A stretch of 13,909 nt of DNA from Terana coerulea (GCA_024811115.1 JAKOGH010000391.1:1-13909), one strand, 5' to 3'. Positions 1 to 9,310 are shown, counted from the stretch's first letter. The notes: generated by a model from the letters alone, not told the origin. Numbers and translations are program-made.

Positions 1-151
1 CCACTTTCACCCTCTCCACCCGCTTTGACCGTCTCTTCCTTTATCACCGGTGCCTGCTCCTCTCTTTCTTTTTATACCCCACCACTGTCTCTGACAACGA
101 CCTGCACGTCTCTCCCCCTCGCATACTCTCGCATCACTCGCAACTATCATC
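1..151 (+). promoter_or_regulatory. Core promoter and 5' leader of the GH16 gene
   Basis: This stretch is strongly pyrimidine-rich (runs of CT and TCTTTC), which is typical of promoters of well-expressed fungal genes. A TTTATA-like element lies at about 71-76, roughly 75 bases before the ATG at 152. The base before the ATG run is CATC, with no upstream ATG between the TATA-like element and the start. The upstream part of the promoter lies outside the window, so no regulator site can be assigned. Confidence 0.4.
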
Positions 152-1367
152 ATGCACACTCTCGCAGCTCTCTTGCTTTCTCTGCCCCTCGTCGCCCTCG
201 CCGGCAACTCGCACTCACCAGCGCACCGCCGTAGCCACTGGAACCCTCGCAGTCAATCTCTCGTCCGCCGGAATGTGACTTACAAGTTGGAGGATGATTA
301 CTCTGGCGCCAACTTCTTCGAGTGCGTTTCCTGTTTCCTTGTTCTCACTTCAATGCTGACTTGTTTGCAGTGGCTGGGATTTCTTCACGGGCTCCGACCC
401 CACAAGTGGCCAAGTTACGTACTTGAGCAAGCAGGATGCCCAGTCGGCCGGCCTTGCCTTCGTCCAGTCCGACAATACCGTCAAGGTCGGCGTTGACTCA
501 ACGACCCAGCTGCAGTCTGGCCAGCCACGCAAGTCGTAAGTCCGGAAGTATGATCCCCGGTGGGCATCACTGACTGTTCTGAGACAGTGTACGCATCACG
601 TCTACTAAGTCGTACAACAGCGGCCTTTTCATCGCCGATTTCTTCGCGATGCCACATGGCTGCAGTCTCTGGCCCGCCTATTGGTCCGTCGGTCCCAACT
701 GGCCGAACCAGGGCGAAATTGACATCATCGGTGCGCCCATGGTTACTCGCTCTACCCTCCATGTCTAACCAGAACACGTAGAGGGCGTCAACCTGAACAC
801 CGACAACCAGATTACCTTGCATACGGGCCCTACCTGCACCGTCTCCGCCGCCGCCGAGTCCATGATCGGTCATCTGCAAGGCAACGTCTGCACGAGCTCC
901 GCAGATGCCAACGCCGGCTGTGCGGTCACGCAGAGCGGCGGGAACAGTTTCGGCCACGGCTTCAACGTGCAGGGCGGCGGCGTGTTCGCGCACAAGTGGG
1001 ACAGCCAGGGCATCATGGTCTGGTTCTTCGCGCGCGGCCAGATCCCGGCGGACATCACGGCCGGCAACCCCGACCCGTCCTCGTGGGGCACGCCGACCGC
1101 GAACTTCCCGAACAACGACTCGTGCAACACCCCGCAGCACTTCAGCGAGCACAGCCTCGTGATCGACACCACGCTGTGCGGCGACTGGGCCGGCGCCGCC
1201 TTCTCGTCCGACCAGTGCCCCGGCACCTGCGCCGACTTTGTGGCCGACCCTGCGAACTTCAAGTGTACGTCTCTCTCGTGCTCACGGCGTTGAACACAGT
1301 TGACCCAACTTTGATAGCAGACGCTCAGTGGGCCATTTCGTCGATCAAGGTCTACCAACAGGCCTAA
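152..1367 (+). CDS. Secreted GH16 endo-beta-1,3(4)-glucanase (Lam16A-like laminarinase)
   Basis: Five exons (152-321, 371-535, 588-730, 782-1264, 1321-1367) with GT-AG introns of 49-56 bp give 335 residues with no frame break. Residues 1-17 form a signal peptide. A dibasic RR at 39-40 directly precedes NVTYKLEDD, where mature basidiomycete laminarinases of this type begin, so a Kex2-type propeptide of about 23 residues is likely. The GH16 signature GEIDIIEG holds the nucleophile Glu155, Asp157 and acid/base Glu160; the third intron splits the Glu160 codon. Other family blocks seen are [34 protein letters not shown] and a final SIKVYQ strand. The family retains configuration and cuts beta-1,3/1,4-glucans such as laminarin or fungal wall glucan outside the cell. 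It could serve nutrition or remodelling of the fungus's own wall; the sequence does not decide. It converges on the MYND gene. Confidence 0.95.
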
Positions 1368-1762
1368 GCGAGTCATCGCTTTGCCTCGCCGACACCTCCT
1401 CAGACACCCTTTCTACGGTCAAAGCGGTCTTTCACCCCATCCCTCTCACTTTCTCCCTTGGATCCCAGCATACCCCGTGGCGAGCCATGGGCTGCCCACG
1501 CCGGCAGGTTTTGGATACCATGTTATAGCTAATCTCGGGGTAGAGCCCCGTGCGCCCTTGATGGTGGTCGTCCGGGCTGTGTCCCGTGTACGCTGTGCAT
1601 ATTGTTATCAGGCATATTTACTTACTCACCCGGTCTTCGTCGCATGCAATTCATTCGCTTCCAGATACCCTAGATGTGTTCTCGGGGAATAGACATCATT
1701 ATCATTCATGTCAAGTGGTATAGAGAATGGAAAATGTATAGCATTGACGTCGTAATCAAGCA
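1368..1762. other. 3' intergenic region between convergent GH16 and MYND genes
   Basis: This 395-base stretch lies between two convergent stop codons. It should hold both 3' untranslated regions. It becomes AT-richer after about 1600. I see no convincing coding frame, RNA gene or repeat in it; short frames here have no recognisable motif. Confidence 0.5.
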
Positions 1763-2646
1763 TTACCGCCGTGTGCTGAGCTGCTCTGTTTGGCGAGGTT
1801 TTCCTGGGGAGATTTCTGTCGTCGAATCGCCCTCCACTGCCCGCTTGAAAGTATCAACGTGATCTTCGTCGTACGACCAGTGAGAGACACCTTGTGCGAA
1901 CTCCAACGGAATCACCAGCACAGCTGGTTGTGCTGTGATCAGAACTGTCGCTACACCGAGCTTGCCCTCTTCCTGGGCCTTTTGCAGTCCTCAAGAATTT
2001 GTTCTTGCTGCCCGACGAACTGCCCCATCCCAGTTCTCTGCGATGCGGAATCAGCACGCCGCAGAAGGAAGGAGCTACGAAGTCGGTGAACTCACCCTCC
2101 ACACGACCTTCATCTGGTCTATCGGAATCACAGCGACGTCTTCCATCTGAAAGTCATGCGGCGGCTTCGCCGAGAACGCAGACAGCTCGATGGTGCAGAG
2201 GTACTTCGTGATGTGGTGTGGACAGTCCTGCAGGTTCATTGCGTGGACGACCGCCGTCCGTATGAGGGCGTCATGGTGCTCTGCCCAGTCCTCGAGGTTC
2301 TTCATGAGCTTCTTCTTGTTGGTGGGCACTCCCCGGGGCACGGAGCAGCACGAGTCTCCACCCGTGCCGGGGTCGTGGTCGTGCCCGTCGGTTTTGGCGT
2401 CGGCGAGGCGTTTGCACTGCTCTCTATGGGTAGGCCAGTCCGCGGACTGGCAGTCACGGTTCTGTACAAGATACGCGTGAGCACTATGGTCAGGTCAGTG
2501 TAGCGACTGCGAGTACTGAACACTTACGCAATAGTATGCCCGCTTGCATTTGGAGCATTTCGACAGCGGGTTACTGCTACTTTGCTTTTGCAGCACTTGA
2601 CGCACTGGATAATAACGACATTCATGCTCCTATTTGCCGATGCCAT
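1763..2646 (-). CDS. MYND zinc-finger protein, frame disrupted at two points
   Basis: Read from the ATG at 2646 (first ATG after an in-frame TAG). Exon 1 is 2528-2646, intron 2462-2527; exon 2 is 2096-2461, intron 2038-2095; exon 3 is 1763-2037. Exon 1 encodes CVKC, then after a frame change KCSKCKRAYYC. Exon 2 starts NRDCQSADWPTHREQCKR, completing the Cys/His pattern of a zf-MYND domain. Exon 2 continues with a helical region (LEDWAEHHDALIRTAVVHAM) and a TIELS strand typical of Agaricomycete MYND proteins. Exon 3 needs a second frame change to reach EEGKLGVATVLI and the stop at 1763. The breaks lie near CCC at 2568-2570 (minus GGG in + strand) and the T run at 1980-1983; one added base at each gives a continuous frame of roughly 230 residues. 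The second can also be avoided by splicing to an acceptor near 1979, giving a 117-bp intron but losing about 19 coding-like residues. MYND fingers bind proteins; the partner is unknown. Confidence 0.72.
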
Positions 2647-3247
2647 GAAGATGTCGGCGAACGGGGCTACAGAAAACTGCGTGTGGGCCTAAATGTCTTC
2701 AAAATTGACGACTGCTATACGATAGCGGCGATGTTCGCAGCTCTTGCGCTGTTTCTGAGATTTCTCAACGGATAGTGGGCTTAGTTGGTTGGACCTCTGT
2801 AAAAACAGCGGCCGCGGGGGTGGGATGTGTAAACAGTCCATCGTCGAACAGCAGACTCATCGCAGAGAGAAGGAACAGACGCCCATTAAGCTGCTGCCAG
2901 TATATGAGCGGCTAACCACTACTGCGGCTTTGTCTGTCTTCCCATCACGCCTCACTACATCTTGACTACATCTGCCAATATTCTCATGGACACAATACGC
3001 AGGCAGCAAACTAGCCTGTATCCTGCAACAAATGGCATATATTCTAACAGCGCGACCCAAAGCCTACGATGACACTGAGGATCATGAACAGCCATTGAGA
3101 GGTTCGCCGGTACTATAGGTGCGTATAGAGAAGCGGAAACACGAGAATTTTGGATAGCCACTGACAAATATCAAACGGCAGGAACACGAGCCAGTGAGAG
3201 AGAAAGACCATGAAAAATAGCTTCCCAAGAGGAGCACTATCTATCGC
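2647..3247. other. Intergenic region between MYND and GH7 genes
   Basis: This 601-base spacer follows the GH7 stop (minus strand) and precedes the MYND start. It should hold the GH7 3' untranslated region and the MYND promoter. Short frames on both strands lack family motifs and good initiation contexts. No RNA gene or clear repeat is visible. Confidence 0.45.
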
Positions 3248-3420
3248 CTAGTAGCACTGGGAGTAGTCTGAAACTCGGCAGTCAGCGGGTGCATCACACA
3301 AGCTGGTAGAAGAAAGACTTACAGTCGTTGATAACGTGGCAGGTGAAGGGCGAAGCGCAGACGGTGGGGCCGGTGAAGCCAATGCCGCCGCACTGAGCCC
3401 ACTGAGCGGCGGTGGCGCCA
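3248..3420 (-). other. CBM1 cellulose-binding domain segment of the GH7 gene
   Basis: The segment encodes a family 1 carbohydrate-binding module of about 36 residues with its four cysteines (QCGG, TVC, FTC, SQC). The aromatic face is Trp, Tyr, Tyr: Trp in AAQWAQ and the YY pair in NDYYSQ. The intron at 3268-3322 splits the codon of the first Tyr of the pair, so the last exon codes only for the end of the module. If this last exon is missed, translation runs into the intron and loses both planar tyrosines and the last cysteine. Confidence 0.88.
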
Positions 3421-4893
3421 GAGGCGGGCTGCGAGGGGAAGTGATGGGCGCAGAAGCGGAGCTGGTGACGACGGGCGGCGGCGCGGGCGACGAGGAGCCG
3501 GTGTTGGAGAAGGTCGAGCCGATGTCGCCCCACTTGATGTTCGAGAAGGTGACCTTGGCGTTCGGGCTCTGGCCCTCGACGTCGGCGGGGACGCCGGACG
3601 TGGTCGCGCAGGTGCCGCGCGCGACACCGGGGACGACGCGTCGCCGCCGACGGGGTAGTCCGAGTCGAGCCAGAGCATGCTCGCGGAGTAGTCGTCCCAG
3701 AGCGAGAGCGAGAGTACCATGCCGTTGCCGAGCGACTTGCCCATTTGCGCGAGCCCGCCGTGCTGGTCGAAGTAGTTCGTGTCGCCGAAGACGGCCTTCT
3801 GCTCCGTGCAGAAGTTCTCGGTGATCGAGTTGACGGGGTCGATGCCGGGGATGTTCACGTTCGAGTTCTGAATGACCTTGCCGTTCTGGATGTAGATGCG
3901 CCGGATCTCGGAGAGCGTGCCCGTCGAGGTGTTGTCGCTCGTGAGGAACTGGGTGACGACGGTGAACGTCGAGGAGGTGTCGACGGTCATGCCCTTGCCG
4001 AGGAAGGTCTGGTCGCCCATACGGAAGGAGTTGAAGTCACAGCCGTCGGCGTCGCAGAGACCGGTGTCCCTGGTGCAGTCGTCACCAGTGCACTCGGTCT
4101 GGCCGTCGGTAGTACAGGGGTGAGGGGTGAAGGCCGCCGCGTCGCTGTTGGCCTCCCAGATATCCATCTCACTGCAGCAGGTACCCATGTTACCGGTACC
4201 AGCGTTGGCACTGGTTCCGGTCCAGCCTTCGACGTTGGCCTAGGAGGATAATATGAGTTATAGTTAACTAAATATGCGAAAATGGCGCACAATGCCGTTG
4301 ATGAACTTGATATCACGAGGGCACTGAGAGTCGCAGTAACCAGTACCGTACTTCGCACCGGCCTTGTTAGTGGGGAACTTGGCCATACCGCCGTCTGCGT
4401 CCATCTCGCTCAGGTAGAGAGCGCCGTTGAGACCGCAGGGGAGCTGGGACATGTCGACGTCAAAGGTGAACTCCTGGTTCAGGAGCTGGAACAGCGTGTA
4501 CTCGGTCTCGCTGCTCATGAGGTAGACACGCGAGCCGACGTTCGAGCCGGTGACGAACTGGAGGGTGAGCGAGTCGCCGGAGGAGGTGATGCCGTAGGTG
4601 CCCTCGTAGTCGGCGCCGTCGAGAGCACAGTTCGCCGCGCATGTGGTACCGTCGGGGCAGAGGGTGGCGTCCCACTCGTTGCCGGTGTAGCAGTTGGTGT
4701 ACCCGGTGGTGCTGTGCAGCCAACGCCAGTTGGAGTCGAGCACGACGGTGGTGGCTTGCGAAACGCAGCCTCCGCTGGCTGTGCACTTTTGCGAAGTGAG
4801 CTGCGGGTGGGTCTCAGCCGTCTGGGTGCCGGCCTGTTGACCGTACACCATAGCGGCGAGAGCAAACGAGAGGAGTGCGGCGGAGCGGAACAT
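3248..4893 (-). CDS. GH7 cellobiohydrolase with C-terminal CBM1 (Cel7-type), frameshifted
   Basis: Exons are 4291-4893, 3323-4239 and a 20-base last exon 3248-3267; introns are 51 and 55 bp. Residues 1-18 are a signal peptide ending VYG, before [14 protein letters not shown]. The GH7 active-site block [12 protein letters not shown] has the nucleophile Glu225, Asp227 and acid/base Glu230. Conserved [15 protein letters not shown] and ANVEGW flank the first intron. The catalytic domain leaves its frame after DASSP near 3627-3628, where one G is missing before the conserved [19 protein letters not shown] Ser/Pro/Thr linker follows; a second shift at the C run 3435-3438 (or an unusual 44-base intron) leads into the CBM1, [20 protein letters not shown], ending NDYYSQCY. 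With both bases counted the protein is 513 residues, the usual size for Cel7 with CBM1. Such enzymes release cellobiose processively from chain ends of crystalline cellulose outside the cell. As written, the frame stops reading conserved sequence before the linker. Confidence 0.95.
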
Positions 4894-6190
4894 GACTGCA
4901 GAAAGGGTGTTAGTACGTTGCGACCTCGGTGAGTGTGCCAGCGGACCTGGTGGTGACCGATGTGAGGGGAATCCTGGGAGTGCTTGTGCCTCTGGTCCTT
5001 CACTGTCGCATGATGTGAGGTTTTATACCTGGGGTTGCCTTCAGAACCACGGATGAACAGTGAGCTCAAGCTGTCCGGGTTCATCTTCGACAGAGCCGCG
5101 TGAGGTTGAGCGGATAAACAGACGGCGTGCTATACGACCTTAGGCCGATGTTTTCGAGCTATGGCACCTTGAGGTGTCCGTCACGAAGAGAGAAACATGG
5201 CAGCCTTTTTGCCACTGAGATGTCGCCTTCGTGAAGCATAGCCGAGCATGGGAGCAGCTTGAGCGACGACCAATTCCGAAATTCTGCAGAAATCAGAGTT
5301 AAATGGGGGACGAAGCCTCGAGATGGTCGCAGTTGGAGGTCATGAGCTAGGCGGCGGAGAGATATTCGCCGTCATAGCCATGCCTCCGGCGCAGCGACGC
5401 TGCCGAGCGAGTTATATGTGGAACAATGCAAACATGAAGTCTGTTATTCTTGGTACAACGTAATGTGAGAGCGAACATACGCACTGATGGCTGGAGGATT
5501 TTCGGCACCAAAGCTCGGTTGTGTCCTCGAGACATGGCAGCTGGCTCTGCCTCGTATTTTGGAGTACGGTAGCATCCGGTAGGCCAACGCGCGGGGGCTG
5601 CAGGCATCGTTGGCCTCTGCACATGCCGAGACGGCTCGAAAGAAGGCCGGTCATTAGGCTCAAAGTCCGGCGCCTGGCCGGCTCGGCAGCGAGCATGCCG
5701 CTGGGCGCTTGTCACATGAATGTGGAGGGCTACTCAGTAAGTACTAGTTCTATGCTCTCAGAGACGCAATGCGGAGATCAATACTTCCAATGGTATGATA
5801 TACCCTGTATCGGCTATAGCAAAGCTTGAGGAGGAATATACCAAGGCATGTAGTACAATATCACTTGAATTATATCGCACTTACCGCTGTGTGTCACCGC
5901 TTAAGTAGCTACGAAATAGGCCCTAACACATGATTTCAACTCATACCTGTGCGAACCTATGACGACCCATTATAAACCCGCACCTATCTCTAGGGATGGG
6001 TCACTTGGTGAGTACGGGTACGGGTCGAGCTCATGACACTCGAGGTAGCTAAGGCCGCTCACCGTGACTTCGAGCTACAACCTCCACGTTGTGACCCGTC
6101 GCGCCCTTGGTACTTGTCCCGGACCTGCCACCTACCCTCGCCCGCGCGTACGCGCTCGTAGACGTAGCCGTACGACGGCACCTCCCACCG
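4894..6190. other. Long spacer between GH7 and kinase genes
   Basis: About 1.3 kb without a convincing gene. The first 150 bases are the GH7 leader and core promoter; the rest up to about 5700 is probably GH7 upstream regulatory sequence. AT-rich sequence follows at about 5740-5990. From 6012 there is a short GTACGGGTACGGGT element and then repeats related to the kinase 3' end. Frames of 94-122 residues around 5347-5829 have no recognisable motif. Confidence 0.45.
5021..5034 (-). promoter_or_regulatory. TATA box of the GH7 gene, with an adjacent CreA-like site
   Basis: On the minus strand TATAAAA lies at 5021-5027, about 130 bases before the ATG at 4893, which fits a fungal core promoter with a leader of about 100 bases. 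On the plus strand CTGGGG at 5029-5034 matches the degenerate SYGGRG site of the carbon-catabolite repressor CreA, which commonly represses cellulase genes. The TATA call rests on position and sequence. The CreA site is only a six-base match that could arise by chance. Confidence 0.45.
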
Positions 6191-6230
6191 CTACCTCGAG
6201 CTACTACCTCCACGGAGTGACACGTCGCGC
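6070..6230. repeat. Direct repeat pair spanning the kinase stop codon
   Basis: Two 35-base copies at 6070-6104 and 6196-6230 match at 31 of 35 positions, with a period of 126 bases. The right copy encodes the last residues of the kinase (RDVSLRGGSSSR, then the stop). The left copy lies beyond the stop and would read RDGSQRGGCSSK on the minus strand with no stop at the same place. An 11-base inverted repeat, CTCGAGGTAGC at 6039-6049 and its complement at 6190-6200, brackets the unit. This looks like a local duplication of the 3' end of the kinase gene. Confidence 0.7.
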
Positions 6231-8853
6231 GACTTCTTGTGTAGGACGCGCCGCGCACTCGTTTCCGTGCGCACAGCCTTAGGGTCCGTGTGCGGTATCG
6301 AGTGGGTATACGAAGTTGGCGGCGACGCTGTCGAGCTGTTGCTCGTAGTACGGCGCTTGGTCAGCCTCGCGCGGTCCTCATTGCGCCTCGAGTTGGAGGT
6401 GGCAGTCCCGGTCAAGCCAACGGTACTGGTATTGCCGTAGGATAACCGAGTCTCGACGGGCGCCACTGAGTGTGGGCGTTTTTGGGTGGTGCTCGTAAGT
6501 TTTGCAAAGCTTGAAGTCAGTTTGGTATACCAATGGCCGCTATTAGGATCGGCCGCTCTCGTACGAGTAGTTGGACCAATACTATGCGGTATCGAGGGGG
6601 TATACAAAGTTGGCGATGACACTGTTGAGCTGTTGCTCGTGGTGTGGGGCTTGGTCAGCTTTGCGCGATACGCGCTGCTGCGCCTCGAGTTGGAGGTGGC
6701 AGTCCCGGTCTCGTCAACGGCACTGGTGTTGCCGTAGGATAACCGAGACTTGACGGGCGCCACTGAATGTGGACGTTTGTCGAGGGTGGTGCCCGTAGGT
6801 TTCGCAAAACTTGGAGTCAGTTTGGTATACCAATGGCCGCTGTTGGAATCGACCGCTCTCGTATGAATAGTTGGGCCAATACCTAGATCAGGCTCAGTTT
6901 TTGAAGGCGGAGATCGAGAATAGGTATGAGACAATCCTTTGACTCCTTCCCGAAGGCGCATGGACAGAATGCTGGCAGCTGGACGTTTGTCCCGATCTCT
7001 ACTCCAGCAGTCTTGCATGATAGCCTCCATAGTGGTGCTGAAACCTACTGCGGCCCTGTCCACGTCTTCAGGCAGCTGAGGCCTACAGTTTTTCTCAGAG
7101 ACGAGAGTGTAGAGCAGGTGCTCTGGTGCACTGCCAAATGGTGGAATTCTGGCATACACCTGGGCATAATTCAGCATGTATAAGGGTAATAGACTCATGA
7201 ACTCTAGGCCTACCTCAAACATCATCATTCCGAAACTGTAGATATCTGATTTTTTTGTGATTGAACCACCATTCAGAATTTCCGGAGCCAACCACCTCAC
7301 GGTACCTTGAGGAGGCGTTGAATTCGAGTGAGCAGCGAATGTGGTAGCCTCCAGCTTAAGTAGCGCAAGACCGAAATCACATATGCATGCGTTTCCTTGT
7401 CCATCAATCAGGATGTTTGTCTGTAGTAGATATGCCTTCAACGGAATGTTCAACTGGGAGATAAGCCACCAAATTACCGCTTTTATATCGCCATGAATTA
7501 CTGAAGATTCGTGCAGGTAGTTGAGGCCTAAGGCCGCTTGATGTAACTGTGAAAGAAGTTTGAGTTCGAAGACTCCGAAATGAGGAAACCGCATATCGCA
7601 CCAAGCCTGCCCGGTTTGACTGAGGATGCTTCCGGAGGAATTCAACAATGTCGCCATTCTCCTTGAGCTCACACACCAGGAATGGCGGCTGCGCTATTGA
7701 ACAGGCACCAATGAATTGTAGGATATGCGGATGAGAGAGATGTTTCCAGACATCAATCTCGCGCTGCATTGCATTTGGCTGGCATTTTCTCAGCGCCACT
7801 AGTCACTAACAAAGAAGATGGAACCTCGTACATTCCATGGCATAGTCTTGTTCATCACCTTGACAGCAACCTTCTGTCCTCGACATGTGCCAAGGAAGAC
7901 TTCGGCAAACCCGCCACTCCCTAATAGCTGATCGTGATGAATAATGACTTCAAAAGATGTGATGACAAATTCATCCGGATCCAGTCGCAGTGGGCCAGTG
8001 CGACGTTGTATGGCATGCAGGCTGCGCTGGCAGTACTCCCTCTCCATGCTTGCAGGGAGGCGTGGAAGATGCTGCGCTTGCGAGTTAGAGGATGCAGTTC
8101 TGCCCGGCAGAGTGTACACGCACCGTCGCTATTGCAAGCATCGCTTCAGGAAGCTGCCTGTCCGAAACACCCAGAGCCTAGATATACACATGGCTGTAAG
8201 CTCTACGCCAAACTCGAAGGGAAAATCAGTAATATTATTAAGCAGTGTCATACCTTGATGATGCCCGCATCGGTTTGTGTCAATAGATTGCCGTAGAGGG
8301 CTTCCTGGGCGGCGAGGTCGTTTGCCCGTCCCTCTTCGATTCTGCACAATTGTGCCTCAAGCTTCCGGGTCACAGCCAAATTTTCCCAACTATTCCCAAT
8401 CTACAAGCATCAAGTGAGCCATCGTAGTCACACCAAGCTTTGAGGCAAGCATACCTGGAACTCTAACTTGGCATCTCCAAGCGCCACACGAAACTTGAGA
8501 AGCTTTGATTTTATGTTTCCGTTGAAGACGATTCTGTATAGCAGGGACTTCGTTGATATCCGGGTGATACTATCAGCAGTATCCTGGAGTGCCCTGGTTT
8601 TGAAGAAGTCAAGTCAATGGGTGCCCTGAGCGTGCTATGAAAATTTCGTTACGGACGTTCCCAGCTTCGCCAATCTCAAATCCGTCGGGCTTGAGACGTA
8701 CTGTGCAGACGGGACGGGCAATGAATCCAAAAGTGACTTCACGGTCTCGCAAATTGCTTCGCATTCCTCTCGGCTGTCCTCGACGGCTTGTGAGATATCG
8801 TAGAGAGCCTTTGCGGCGCTTGCCAAGGACTGCACGGTGTCTAACGAGGCCAT
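6191..8853 (-). CDS. TKL-like protein kinase with N-terminal helical (MLKL/HeLo-like) region and repeated tail
   Basis: Nine exons: 8702-8853, 8455-8593, 8254-8400, 8124-8177, 7832-8071, 7602-7778, 7478-7546, 7214-7420 and 6191-7159. All introns are GT-AG (52-108 bp) and every phase agrees, giving 717 residues. The ATG at 8853 is the first after an in-frame TAA. Residues 1-164 are mainly helical with regular hydrophobic spacing (MASLDTVQSLASAAKALYDI), resembling the four-helix N-terminal domain of MLKL/HeLo-like proteins found on many mushroom kinases. The kinase domain spans about 211-468: Gly loop GSGGFAEVF, VAVK with Lys235, helix-C Glu251, gatekeeper area QFIGAC, catalytic loop HGDIKATN (Asp323, Asn328), DFG at 341-343 and APE at 371-373. 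These residues suggest an active Ser/Thr or dual-specificity kinase. The tail (469-717) is Ser/Thr-rich, basic and built from two tandem repeats. Targets and pathway are unknown; the N-terminal assignment is by pattern only. Confidence 0.9.
6289..6882 (-). repeat. Tandem duplication (~297 bp unit) inside the kinase tail
   Basis: Two adjacent units, about 6289-6583 and 6584-6882, share long identical words. TTTGGTATACCAATGGCCGC occurs at 6521-6540 and 6821-6840, and TTGGAGGTGGCAGTCCCGGT occurs about 297 bases apart. Local periods run 294-300 bases because of in-frame indels. In protein the units cover about residues 488-587 and 589-686, each containing NSGHWYTKLT, KRPHSVAPV, RLSYGNTS and TGTATSNSRR. 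All length differences keep the frame, so the copies have been under coding constraint or are recent. Confidence 0.9.
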
Positions 8854-8933
8854 CGACTGCGCGCTGACCAGCCACTTCAACGCTTAGCGACACGGTGCTG
8901 GTATGCAGAAGACTGGAAACCACAACAAATCTC

Positions 8934-8953
8934 GTTGACTGTCGACGGTCAAC
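8934..8953. promoter_or_regulatory. Palindrome upstream of the kinase gene
   Basis: The site reads GTTGAC-N-GTCGAC-N-GTCAAC, a perfect palindrome apart from its two spacer bases. It sits about 80 bases before the kinase ATG at 8853, a usual place for a dimeric transcription-factor site. The factor is unknown, and GTCGAC recurs at about 8963 nearby. Confidence 0.4.
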
Positions 8954-9310
8954 ATATCAATGGTCGACATTCCACGTTCACGGTTCCGCTTCCGATAAAC
9001 CTTGTACTAACAGCGCGTCTCCGAGTCAGTTTGTGCAAATGTTGTGGTACTGTAGTTTCCCAAGTAGTCAGAGTAGAAACTCCTGCAAGCGAGCGAATTG
9101 TGAACGTAGTTCATGTTTACTACGACGTACGTTTGCTTGCAAAACACCGAATGATAGGGGGTTCACAACAGGCTGCGGGTACTTACGTGACGAAGTCACT
9201 GCGCCTGTTACGGCCAGTCACGTGCCATCAGCTTGTGACCGTGATCCTCGACCAGCTGGATTTCGCTGGTTCCAATTGGACGCGCTGGTACAAGGTTTAC
9301 CGGAGGCTAC

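Noticed and set aside
2550..2575. An 8-base duplication (two near-identical SKC codon groups) as the cause of the MYND frame break
   Set aside because: One missing base in the nearby three-base run explains the frame and gives a normal MYND spacing, which is simpler.
2156..2775. Plus-strand frames across the MYND gene
   Set aside because: They are shadows; the zinc-finger cysteines, helices and splice sites are all on the minus strand.
3336..4932. Long plus-strand frames across the GH7 gene
   Set aside because: They are antisense shadows of GC-rich coding sequence; the minus strand carries GH7 motifs and splice sites.
5347..5829. Frames of 94-122 codons on both strands in the GH7/kinase spacer
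   Set aside because: They overlap one another, lack family motifs and show no splice-supported extension.
5975..6030. ACCCGCACC and GTACGGGTACGGGT words as ends of a DNA transposon
   Set aside because: No terminal inverted repeat pair, target-site duplication or transposase sequence could be found in the window.
7799..7831. Apparent frameshift or 26-base intron in the kinase between subdomains II and III
   Set aside because: Using the donor at 7831 and the acceptor at 7779 gives a normal 53-base intron in phase 0 and joins MPWN to PNAMQREIDVW, so no break is needed.
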